From a bacterium (GTDB taxonomy: Bacteria > Zixibacteria > MSB-5A5 > GN15 > FEB-12), in NCBI GenBank assembly GCA_030619425.1, contig JAUXBJ010000090.1, forward strand, positions 1 to 6,959: DNA of 6,959 nt. Reading direction: 5' to 3'. Position 1 is the first letter of the stretch. Every line of letters starts with the position of its first letter. Made by a program: the position numbers and the translations under genes. Shown here piece by piece: positions 1-6,850 of this stretch. The notes under the pieces were generated by a model. It saw nothing but the letters and a program-made list of their open reading frames with translations, did no database searches and was not told the DNA's origin.

Positions 1-18
1 ACGGCAACGCTTATTGCC

Positions 19-46
19 TTGACAACTATTTAGTTGACGGTATCTT
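19..46 (+). promoter_or_regulatory. Putative sigma70-type promoter of the protease operon
   Basis: A perfect TTGACA (19-24) is followed after 16 bases by TATCTT (41-46), which matches TATAAT at four of six positions. This would start transcription near 53, leaving a leader of about 100 bases before the protease start. The -35 box is convincing and the -10 box is weak. FCB bacteria often use divergent promoter consensus sequences, so this is only a candidate. No other promoter-like pair stands out between 1 and 154. Confidence 0.35.
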
Positions 47-140
47 AAGAAGAGATGAGACTTCGGCTAAACAGGACCGCCAACCGGTTCGTCTCATACG
101 TGGAAACCCCAGAGTCGGCCCCTCACGGCGTACTATTTAT

Positions 141-144
141 AGGA
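141..144 (+). promoter_or_regulatory. Shine-Dalgarno that selects the start at 155
   Basis: AGGA lies ten bases before the ATG at 155 but only one base before the in-frame ATG at 146. A spacing of one base is not usable, so the downstream ATG is the likelier start. A weak inverted repeat, TACTAT (131-136) with ATAGTA (150-155), encloses this site. Its six pairs are mostly A-U, so I would not claim regulation from it. Confidence 0.5.
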
Positions 145-154
145 TATGTATAGT

Positions 155-3100
155 ATGACGACAAAACCTGTTCGAACGTTTGCTGCCGTGATGGTTATGG
201 TGCTACTCATGGTAGCATCAGGCGAAGCCGTGTACCGCGACAACGGACCGACCGGTCCGGTGCCGGGGAAGTTCATTGTGAAGCTTAAGCCACAGACCCG
301 TATGGAGACATTGAACCAGTCCCTCGGCCGTGGAAATCGCCTCGAGAAGTTCTCGAACCTGCAATTGAGGGGAGACCTCATCGGTTCGGAAGGTTTCTCT
401 CGTATACACATTTTTCGCACCGAATCCAAATCGCTGGCCGCGGCCGATGTGACGGCATTACTCGGCGAAGCCAACGTGGAGTATGTGGAGCCGGACTATT
501 ACATTCAGTTCTTTGCCATTCCGGTCGACTCGCTTTTCTTCAACCAATGGTACCTCTATAATGAAGGCCAGTCCTATTACGGTATTCTCCGTAATGTCGG
601 TTACTACAACGATGTCCTGGTTATGAAGACGGGCACCATCGAGAAGGACATGCGGCTCTGGCCGCTGTACTATTCCTCACCCGCCGAGACGACCAAAGTG
701 GTAGTGGCGATAGTCGACACCGGGGTCGACCTGTTGCATCCGGAACTTCAAGGTCGCTTCTGGCGAAACGACGATGAGATACCGAATAACGGCATTGATG
801 ATGACCATAACGGGTTTGTAGATGACACCCTGGGCTACGATGTGTCGGGCGATGTCCAGTCACTGTTCGACCCGATCGGGGACAACGACCCCACCGACGA
901 AGTTGGTCACGGCACACATATCGCCGGCATCGTGGCGGCCAATTCGAATGCTCCGGGGGTCGCCGGAATCGTGCCCTTCGCTGAGATAATGCCGGTTAAG
1001 ATCCGTCCCAACGCCACTACGGCTGTCGGCGTGGCGGGGATCATCTACGCCGTCAATGCCGGCGCCCAGGTGATCAATATCAGTTGGGGGACACCGTTCT
1101 TGTCTGGTCTGTTGGAGGAAGCGATGGCGTTCGCGCGAGCCAACGGCGTGTTCGTAGCCGTAGCACCCGGCAACACCGGCAGCAACGACCGCTATTTCCC
1201 GGCCGCATACGACTCGACTTTTGCCGTCGCAGCCGGTAACTCCGACGGCAACATGACCGATTTCTCCACCTGGGGTGCTCACATTGACATCGTGGCGCCC
1301 GGTCTCGATATCCTTTCGCTGAGAGCCGACGGCACCGACATGTACGCCAAAGCCGGCGAACCCGACGTGAGAATCATCAACAGCCTGTATTATCTGGCCG
1401 ACGGAACATCTATGGCAGCGCCGATGGTGGCCGGCGCGGCGGCGCTCCTGAGGGCGTTCAGGCCGGACCTGGCGCTGAACGAACTGGAAGAGATACTCAG
1501 AATGGGCGCTGACGATCTGATCGATCCCCTCGACAACGGAGACAGCCTTGTCGGTCCCGATACTGTTTGTGGTTACGGTTACATGAATGTGGCTGCGTCA
1601 TACGACCTTCTGTGGCATGGAGGCATCCACATAGTGGAACCTCAACGGCGGCACAGGTACACCGATGACTTCGCAGTTCGTATCGCCCCGATCGCATCAT
1701 ACGAGGGAAGCTGGCAGTTGGACTACTCCGTTGGTCTCGGGTCCGAGGATTGGCAGTACCTGGTATCAGGGACATCAGTGCCGGGCGATTCAGTGGCCTG
1801 CTTATTTGACGATCAGTCGCAGGAAGGGTACCTCAATTTCCGACTGACCGATCAATACGGCAATCGGTCGTATACCAACTGTGTGCACGTTCGGCGCCAG
1901 AAACTCGAGTTGACCGCGCCAATCGACGGGTCAGAGATGAAATACCATATTCCGGTCTTTGGCAGCGCTTACGGTCCGGAGTATGACTCCATGTTCGTCG
2001 CCTATCGTAAACAACAGGGTCCCCTGGTGCGCCTGGACGGTTCCACCGGCGAATACTTCGATTCACTACTGTTCGACTGGTCGGTGTCCGGCGTGGACAC
2101 GGGTGTCTTTCATGTTTATCTCTATGGTTACTTCAGTTCCGGTTTGGTCATCGATTCAGCTACCGTGAATGTGGTATCGGCTTTTGCGAACGGCTGGCCT
2201 CAGAGCATAGCGGGTCGACCAAGCATTACACCGGCCTGTGCGGATCTTAACCGAGACGGCGTGCGTGAGTTGGTGGTTACTACTACCAATGGGCTCTATC
2301 TGTTCGACGCCTATGGCCGGCTGATCAGTGGTTTCCCTGTTCTAACCGACATCAACTTCCGAAGTGTGCCGGCGATATATGACGTCGATCGCGACGGGCA
2401 GGATGAGATTATTTGCACCAGTTCCGAAGGCCTGCATGTCTTCAACTACGACGGCAGCTATGCCGACGGCTGGCCGGTGGAGATGTTCACCGGTCGGATT
2501 CCATTCGGATACGACTATCCCAACCCCATTGTCGCTCAGTTGGGTCTGGGTGAGGATTCGGCGATTGTCCTTATCAACAAGATCGGGCAGATTCTCGCCT
2601 ATGAGTTCAATGGTGATCCGTACTTCTACTCTCTGGATGGGTTGTTTGCATCGTTTGATCCACGGATATCCGATTCCTACGGTTATGGCGGGCCGACCTC
2701 ACCGTTTGTTACCTCAACCGACCTGGACGGCGACGGTTTGAACGAAGTGATTGCCTCCTACAGTTCGCCCGAACCAATTACCGGTCTGGGCCTGTTCGAC
2801 GCTCGCACCGGACTGCCCGCCTATGGTATGGAATCTCCGATCATAGAGAGCATACGGGGAGTGTACGGCACCGTTCTGGCCGACCTCACTGACGACGGTC
2901 TTCCTGAAATCATTACGTTAGGTCGCGACAGCCTTGGGGTCATGACGATTTGGGTTAAGACCAACGGCGTCGATGATCTGCCGGGCTGGCCGGTAGCGAT
3001 ACCGAATGTCGAACTGTGGATCGGCTCCTATCCGATTGCGGCCGATCTCGATCTGGATCGTATCCCTGAAATACTCTGCACCTTCTTCGAGTACGACATC

Positions 3101-3847
3101 GCATCATTGTACATCTTCCGTGCCGACGGCACACCGTATGTCGAGCGTGACGGGCGGGCCGACGGCGAAGCCTTCACGGAGTTGGTAACCTTCGGCACAC
3201 CTACCGTGGCCAATCTCACGGGCGACGATTATCCGGAGATTATCATCCGTTCCGGCCACATTCTACCGGGCGCCGGCACCGAGCAGGTCTATATCCTCGA
3301 CTATCAGGCGCAACCGCTGCCCGACTGGCCGGTAGCAACACCCACTCGGCCTTCTCAGGTATTCTCATCCCGATACCCGCCCCTGGTCGAGGACTTGGAC
3401 AATGACGGCTTGGTCGAGTTGATTCTGGTGACGGACGGACTTGAGATCCTGGTGTGGAACTTTGATGCTTCCTCTGAAAACGACCGCAATCGTGGTCGCT
3501 TCCTGATGGATAATATCAACAGCGGCATCCTGCCGGTTTCACATTTGCCAACCGGTGTCGACGATGCTCCCACGACTCTGCCCGGTGAGCTTTGTCTTTC
3601 CCAGAACTATCCCAATCCGTTCAATCCGATTACCACCATAGAGTTCAGCCTGCCGCGTCTCACCCACGTTGAGTTGACTGTTTTCAATATTCTCGGCCGC
3701 AAGGTAGCTGTTCTTGTTGATGGAGCCATGAAGACCGGGCGTCATCGCATTCAATTCGACGGCGCCGATCTGGCCAGCGGGGTCTACTTGTACCGCATGA
3801 AAACATCCGACCAGACAATTACCAGAAAAATGGTGCTTATGAAATGA
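155..3847 (+). CDS. Secreted S8 (subtilisin-like) serine protease with FG-GAP/VCBS propeller and T9SS-type sorting domain
   Basis: This is a secreted endopeptidase of the subtilase family, 1230 residues from the start at 155 (an ATG at 146 would add three residues). Residues 1-25 form a signal peptide: basic K4 and R7, a Val/Met/Leu core, and likely cleavage after GEA. An I9-like propeptide follows (about 36-117, from PGKFIVKL to VEYVEPD). The catalytic domain (about 180-480) has all expected residues: Asp188 in VDTGVD, His252 in GHGTHIAG, oxyanion Asn340 in APGN and Ser419 in GTSMAAP. An acidic insert at 206-229 (GIDDDHNG) resembles the calcium-binding loop common in FCB subtilases. Two Ig-like modules (about 492-580 and 585-675) lead to an FG-GAP/VCBS propeller (about 680-1104) with aspartate-rich loops such as DLDGDG and recurrent GWPV. 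The end (1146-1230) is a type A-like sorting domain with SQNYPNPFNP and terminal KMVLMK. From family knowledge it should pass Sec, then T9SS, and act at the surface or outside. Its substrate is unknown. It overlaps the next gene by four bases. Confidence 0.93.
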   Translation: MTTKPVRTFAAVMVMVLLMVASGEAVYRDNGPTGPVPGKFIVKLKPQTRMETLNQSLGRGNRLEKFSNLQLRGDLIGSEGFSRIHIFRTESKSLAAADVTALLGEANVEYVEPDYYIQFFAIPVDSLFFNQWYLYNEGQSYYGILRNVGYYNDVLVMKTGTIEKDMRLWPLYYSSPAETTKVVVAIVDTGVDLLHPELQGRFWRNDDEIPNNGIDDDHNGFVDDTLGYDVSGDVQSLFDPIGDNDPTDEVGHGTHIAGIVAANSNAPGVAGIVPFAEIMPVKIRPNATTAVGVAGIIYAVNAGAQVINISWGTPFLSGLLEEAMAFARANGVFVAVAPGNTGSNDRYFPAAYDSTFAVAAGNSDGNMTDFSTWGAHIDIVAPGLDILSLRADGTDMYAKAGEPDVRIINSLYYLADGTSMAAPMVAGAAALLRAFRPDLALNELEEILRMGADDLIDPLDNGDSLVGPDTVCGYGYMNVAASYDLLWHGGIHIVEPQRRHRYTDDFAVRIAPIASYEGSWQLDYSVGLGSEDWQYLVSGTSVPGDSVACLFDDQSQEGYLNFRLTDQYGNRSYTNCVHVRRQKLELTAPIDGSEMKYHIPVFGSAYGPEYDSMFVAYRKQQGPLVRLDGSTGEYFDSLLFDWSVSGVDTGVFHVYLYGYFSSGLVIDSATVNVVSAFANGWPQSIAGRPSITPACADLNRDGVRELVVTTTNGLYLFDAYGRLISGFPVLTDINFRSVPAIYDVDRDGQDEIICTSSEGLHVFNYDGSYADGWPVEMFTGRIPFGYDYPNPIVAQLGLGEDSAIVLINKIGQILAYEFNGDPYFYSLDGLFASFDPRISDSYGYGGPTSPFVTSTDLDGDGLNEVIASYSSPEPITGLGLFDARTGLPAYGMESPIIESIRGVYGTVLADLTDDGLPEIITLGRDSLGVMTIWVKTNGVDDLPGWPVAIPNVELWIGSYPIAADLDLDRIPEILCTFFEYDIASLYIFRADGTPYVERDGRADGEAFTELVTFGTPTVANLTGDDYPEIIIRSGHILPGAGTEQVYILDYQAQPLPDWPVATPTRPSQVFSSRYPPLVEDLDNDGLVELILVTDGLEILVWNFDASSENDRNRGRFLMDNINSGILPVSHLPTGVDDAPTTLPGELCLSQNYPNPFNPITTIEFSLPRLTHVELTVFNILGRKVAVLVDGAMKTGRHRIQFDGADLASGVYLYRMKTSDQTITRKMVLMK

Positions 3848-5994
3848 AGTCGACTGGTTGGAACCTGGTTGTCACAGCCTGCCTTCTATTGATTGGATCG
3901 GTCCAGGCCGGAGGTATCGACCGGCTGCCGGATCAGACTATGCTGTGGAATCGCTTCCACGCGGTGACGGTGGTTGATAGTTTCGCCGTGGCTTTGGCGC
4001 CGGACGGCATCGTCGTTTGTCGCTTTGATCGGATTGATTCGAGTTTCGTGCAGATCAACCAACTCTTCCTCGATGACGAACCGGTCCGAATGAAACTTGA
4101 TGGCGATATGTTAGTGGTTTACACGATGACGGACAGTCTGCTGTTGATCGATATCGGACAGCTTCCAAGTATCGATTATAGGGCCGGTATCGATGTCGGC
4201 TTACCTTTATCGGATTTCGCCCTGCATGGAGATGATCTCTACGTGTCGGCCTGGTTTGCCGGTATTCTCAGATTCACTGTTGACGACGACGATCAGATTT
4301 CGTTCTCCGACTCCAGCATGAAGCCGATTCTGGTGACACAGGTGGAGGTCTCAAACGATACCCTCTACGGGTTGGACGAGTACAACGGCATTATCCGCTA
4401 CGACATCTCGGGTGACGGTTTCGGACAGTTCATAGATTACCTTTACGTGCCTCAACGCGCTGCATCGTTTTACAAGAACGGCAGCGAGTTCATAATCGCC
4501 GCCATCAACGACGGCGTTTTGTTCGGCCGGTTCGGCCAACCGAGTTCAGGCATCTACGGCTCCATTGACGGCATGGCGCCGATTTACAAAACGCTCGTGA
4601 CCGACAGTCTGTTTGTTTTCGTGGGGGATCGCTTTGTAGAACTGATCGACCGCAGCGACTACCAACAGCGCAGCACTATGGCTATCGGTGATGACCTGCC
4701 TGACGGAGATCTGTTCTATATCGATGGCAGGCCTTTTTTGTTATTACCGGGCCAATTCGGCGGGCTGGTGCTCTACCGCCTGGATGAGCCAGGGCAATCC
4801 TGGGTTGGTTTCTATCGCCCGGGACCGATCACAGGACTTGTCTTGCGTGATGGTAGGCTGTACACCGGGGGGAAATCAAATCCGGTTGATGTCTACCGGC
4901 TGGACCAGTGGCGAACGGCGCCACGGCTTGACTTCACCATCTACCCAGCCTTGCAGAACGTGGCATCAATAGACCGCAATGGCGACAGCTTGATAGTATT
5001 ATACAACGGCCTGAATAAGATCGCCTTCATCTCCTCAATTGCTGACCCTGATGAGTATTATCTGGAGAGTTCTATCTTTTTCGATCCCTACAGCGTCTTT
5101 GGTCTTGAGTTTGCAGCCGACTGGGCCACCGATCGATCGGCCATCCTGGTGTACGCCGCGTCGTCGATCAGTGTCTTCCCTATCAATGACTCCAACGTGG
5201 TTGAATACGGCGCTACCTGGCCGATTATCGGCAAGGTCCTGGGCGCGACTTTTGCCGATTCGCTGTTGTTTGTTTCGACCGGCAAGAATTCGATTTGGAT
5301 ATACCGAGTTGCTCCCGACTACTCACTGCGGATGCTGTCCAGTATCAATCTGGCTCTCCCGGTCTTCGAGTTGGAGTTCATGAACGACCGTCTGATTTAC
5401 TTCACCTACGACGACATGACCTACGTCGATTGTTCGGACCCGCACCATCCGCGAGTGGAGGCGGTGGTGCCGATGACTCTGCCGGTTACTGACGGCGTGG
5501 TGTACGAGGACCGTTTCTACACAGTGGGCGAGCGTGGGATAGCGATTTACGACCTTGACACCTCGCCGCCCAGGGTGATCGACTATGGCGGCCGGGCCGG
5601 CTCCTTCCTCGCCACCGATGGCGAGGTCGTCGCTACTTCCAACGGCGAGTCAATCCACATTTACTACCTTCAAGAGGATCGGCTCTTTCATGTCGAATCG
5701 GGCCCACCGGTGCCGAATCGTTTCGAGCTTTCGCAGAACTACCCCAATCCGTTCAATCCGATTACGTTCATAGATTTCAGCCTGCCGCAGTCGGTCCACG
5801 TCAGAGTGGATGTCTTCAATGTCCTCGGCCAATCGGTAACGACATTGGTCGACGCGCACAAACCCGCCGGTCATCACACTATCTCATGGGATGGTACAGA
5901 TGTCAGCGGCGACCATGTTTCCAGCGGCGTTTACTTCTATCGCATCAGCGCCGACGACTTCCACGCTTCCAACAAGATGATGCTGATCCGGTAG
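3844..5994 (+). CDS. Secreted beta-propeller-repeat protein (LVIVD-like) with T9SS-type sorting domain, function unknown
   Basis: The protein has 716 residues. Its ATG overlaps the protease stop as ATGA and has no strong Shine-Dalgarno of its own, so translation is probably coupled to the protease. Residues 1-22 are a signal peptide (K2, hydrophobic core, cleavage after VQA). Residues about 42-620 consist of about 14 loosely related units of 35-45 residues with the pattern 'D-G/D-L/hydrophobic strand/GI-hydrophobic-Y-D' (for example GDDLYVSAWFAGILRF, EDRFYTVGERGIAIYDL). This is the style of LVIVD or YVTN propeller repeats, and fourteen units would fit two seven-bladed propellers. I see no catalytic motif. 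Residues 627-716 are a sorting domain (SQNYPNPFNPIT, GVYFYRI, terminal KMMLIR). Known propellers of this kind bind proteins or glycans, so an adhesin or a partner or scaffold for the protease is possible, but that is inference. The last ten codons and stop are duplicated downstream at 6660-6693. Confidence 0.85.
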   Translation: MKSTGWNLVVTACLLLIGSVQAGGIDRLPDQTMLWNRFHAVTVVDSFAVALAPDGIVVCRFDRIDSSFVQINQLFLDDEPVRMKLDGDMLVVYTMTDSLLLIDIGQLPSIDYRAGIDVGLPLSDFALHGDDLYVSAWFAGILRFTVDDDDQISFSDSSMKPILVTQVEVSNDTLYGLDEYNGIIRYDISGDGFGQFIDYLYVPQRAASFYKNGSEFIIAAINDGVLFGRFGQPSSGIYGSIDGMAPIYKTLVTDSLFVFVGDRFVELIDRSDYQQRSTMAIGDDLPDGDLFYIDGRPFLLLPGQFGGLVLYRLDEPGQSWVGFYRPGPITGLVLRDGRLYTGGKSNPVDVYRLDQWRTAPRLDFTIYPALQNVASIDRNGDSLIVLYNGLNKIAFISSIADPDEYYLESSIFFDPYSVFGLEFAADWATDRSAILVYAASSISVFPINDSNVVEYGATWPIIGKVLGATFADSLLFVSTGKNSIWIYRVAPDYSLRMLSSINLALPVFELEFMNDRLIYFTYDDMTYVDCSDPHHPRVEAVVPMTLPVTDGVVYEDRFYTVGERGIAIYDLDTSPPRVIDYGGRAGSFLATDGEVVATSNGESIHIYYLQEDRLFHVESGPPVPNRFELSQNYPNPFNPITFIDFSLPQSVHVRVDVFNVLGQSVTTLVDAHKPAGHHTISWDGTDVSGDHVSSGVYFYRISADDFHASNKMMLIR

Positions 5995-6017
5995 CGGCTC
6001 GTGATGGTGCGGTAACC
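5961..6017 (+). repeat. Direct repeat copy 1: 3' end of the propeller gene and its flank
   Basis: This segment holds the last ten codons (HASNKMMLIR), the TAG stop and 23 bases of flank. It recurs in the same orientation at 6660-6715. The first 34 bases (5961-5994, to the end of the stop codon) are identical. The remainder differs by one inserted base (C at 5995) and two substitutions (6009 and 6014). Copy 1 is the native one, because here it is contiguous with the intact gene. Confidence 0.95.
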
Positions 6018-6029
6018 AACAGGGAGTTA

Positions 6030-6055
6030 GGGTGGCCCACCGTTTACGGTGGGGT
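6030..6055 (+). repeat. REP palindrome, left copy
   Basis: GGGTGG is followed by a hairpin with an eight-pair perfect stem, CCCACCGT (6036-6043) with ACGGTGGG (6046-6053), which is seven pairs if a TTTA tetraloop forms. The base-specific tetranucleotide of REP elements, normally GTAG or GGAG flush with the stem, would here be GTGG (6032-6035). It lies 35 bases after the propeller gene stop and could stabilise that transcript's end. There is no T tract, so I do not call it an intrinsic terminator. Confidence 0.8.
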
Positions 6056-6076
6056 GAATCTCTCGAATACTAGTGA

Positions 6077-6105
6077 TTGACCCGTCTCGGATCACCTCAT
6101 AGATT
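6077..6105 (+). promoter_or_regulatory. Putative promoter of the RAYT gene, implying a leaderless mRNA
   Basis: TTGACC (6077-6082, five of six matches) and TAGATT (6100-6105, four of six) are separated by an ideal 17 bases. Transcription would begin about seven bases downstream, essentially at the ATG at 6112. No Shine-Dalgarno is visible before that ATG, which agrees with a leaderless or poorly translated message. Confidence 0.3.
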
Positions 6106-6111
6106 GACCGT

Positions 6112-6630
6112 ATGACACGGCTCAGACACTTTGACAATCTAGGCACAGCTCGATTCATAACGTTTTCGACATTCCAAAGGCGTCCCATTCTGAACGACGA
6201 GACACTCATCAGGATATTCCTGCGGGAGCTATGCAGTCTCCGAAGAGAGCATAGTATACAGATACTCGGGTATGTGATAATGCCTGATCATGTTCACCTC
6301 GTGTTACACCCCCCTGATAGTAGTGCTCTTGGGAGAATAATCGGCCAACTGAAGGGCCGTTCTTCTCGTCAAATGCTTCGAGCGATGGAGGAATCGGCTC
6401 TGGCTTCACCACCTCTTCGGACGAATGGTCAACCTGCAATCTGGCAACGGCGGTGTTACGACCACAACTGTCGCACAACCGACACAGTCAAAGAGAAGAT
6501 AAACTACTGCCACAATAATCCCGTAACCAAAGGGTTGGTGAGGGACGCGAATGATTGGACATGGTCCAGCTACCGGTGGTATCACGGTGAGAAGTGTACG
6601 CCGCTGGAGATAGACGGCTTTCAAACGTAG
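6112..6630 (+). CDS. REP-associated tyrosine transposase (RAYT, Y1/IS200-like HUH family)
   Basis: The product is a single-strand DNA transposase or nickase of the HUH superfamily, 172 residues, a normal length for RAYTs. The HUH motif is HVH (His60 and His62) in MPDHVHLVL. The candidate catalytic tyrosine is Tyr132 in INYCHNNPV, a version of the family's Y-x-H-x-NPV motif. Other family hallmarks are the N-terminal RFITFSTFQRRP, KGRSSR at 81-86, WQRRCYDHNCR at 111-121 and WTWSSYRWY at 149-157. No frameshift or lost catalytic residue is seen, so it may be active. Family members bind REP hairpins and cleave at or near them. The two flanking inverted REPs are the obvious substrates. Expression may come from the promoter at 6077-6105. 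The ORF has no overlap or coupling with the upstream operon and looks like an independent cargo. Confidence 0.93.
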   Translation: MTRLRHFDNLGTARFITFSTFQRRPILNDETLIRIFLRELCSLRREHSIQILGYVIMPDHVHLVLHPPDSSALGRIIGQLKGRSSRQMLRAMEESALASPPLRTNGQPAIWQRRCYDHNCRTTDTVKEKINYCHNNPVTKGLVRDANDWTWSSYRWYHGEKCTPLEIDGFQT

Positions 6631-6635
6631 CTTAA

Positions 6636-6661
6636 ACCCCACCATGAATGGTGGGCCACCC
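6636..6661 (-). repeat. REP palindrome, right copy (inverted)
   Basis: CCCACCAT (6638-6645) pairs perfectly with ATGGTGGG (6648-6655). Read on the minus strand it has the same GGGTGG, CCCACC, GGTGGGGT layout as the left REP. It differs at three positions, and two of these form a compensated base pair at the loop end of the stem (G-C in the left copy, A-T here). It starts six bases after the RAYT stop codon. Confidence 0.8.
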
Positions 6662-6715
6662 ACGCTTCCAACAAGATGATGCTGATCCGGTAGGGCTCGT
6701 GATGGTACGGTGACC
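6660..6715 (+). repeat. Direct repeat copy 2: displaced tail of the propeller gene
   Basis: This is a near-exact copy of 5961-6017, joined directly to the end of the right REP. It carries coding sequence for HASNKMMLIR and a TAG with no gene upstream of it in its own right, so it is a gene-end fragment rather than an ORF. CCCACGC occurs at both edges (6659-6665 and 6714-6720), and the native copy starts with CCACGC. This suggests that short homology guided its formation. Confidence 0.95.
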
Positions 6716-6750
6716 CACGCAAAACGCGCGCCAAACACCACTGCAGTCCC

Positions 6751-6780
6751 GTAGGTCGGAACCCCCTTGCGGGTTCCGAC
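6751..6780 (+). repeat. Second REP-like element with canonical GTAG
   Basis: GTAG (6751-6754) lies flush with a perfect ten-pair stem, GTCGGAACCC (6755-6764) with GGGTTCCGAC (6771-6780), around a CCTTGC loop. GTAG directly 5' of a hairpin is the classic REP format recognised by RAYTs. The stem is unrelated to the CCCACC/GGTGGG REP beside it, so it probably belongs to another RAYT in the genome. No T tract follows, so a terminator is less likely. Confidence 0.55.
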
Positions 6781-6850
6781 TCTCAAATTACTCACTCACC
6801 AGAGTCCCGTGTCGGGGGCCCTGAGTTCTTGACATGTTGTCGGAACCTCG

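Larger units (their letters stand above)
6030..6661 (+). mobile_element. RAYT module framed by inverted REPs
   Basis: The unit is left REP, about 56 bases of leader, the RAYT gene, and the right REP inverted, 632 bases in all. The two REPs match at 23 of 26 positions when one is reverse-complemented, and their GTGG tetranucleotides both face outward. This is the usual architecture of a RAYT with its cognate REPs, a HUH single-strand transposase system that generally stays vertically inherited and spreads REPs through the chromosome. The ends of the mobilised unit are inferred. The whole is bracketed by the 57-base direct repeats 5961-6017 and 6660-6715, much longer than any typical target duplication. 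Confidence 0.75.

Noticed and set aside
3..18. GGCAA-CGCTTA-TTGCC hairpin as a terminator of an upstream gene
   Set aside because: Five base pairs only and no T tract. Too short to support.
82..89. AACCGGTT palindrome as an operator
   Set aside because: An eight-base palindrome is expected by chance, and no second site or regulator gene is in the window.
146..154. Upstream ATG at 146 as the protease start
   Set aside because: The only Shine-Dalgarno-like AGGA (141-144) is one base away from it but ten bases from the ATG at 155. The three extra residues also add nothing to the signal peptide.
860..1282. Minus-strand open frame inside the protease gene (140 codons)
   Set aside because: It lies opposite the conserved catalytic domain and its translation resembles no family. 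It is a shadow frame typical of GC-rich coding DNA.
6036..6053. Left REP hairpin as an intrinsic terminator for the protease operon
   Set aside because: The stem is strong but no U-rich tract follows, and the same structure is repeated inverted beyond the RAYT, so it is explained by the REP system. A secondary effect on mRNA stability remains possible.
6030..6661. CRISPR-like or retron-like arrangement from the palindromic repeats
   Set aside because: There are only two inverted palindromes around a Y1 transposase, with no regularly spaced direct repeats, no reverse transcriptase and no cas gene.
6406..6795. Minus-strand open frame across the RAYT end, REP and GTAG hairpin (129 codons)
   Set aside because: It runs through repeats and the opposite strand of a conserved gene, and its sequence is low-complexity and unlike known proteins.
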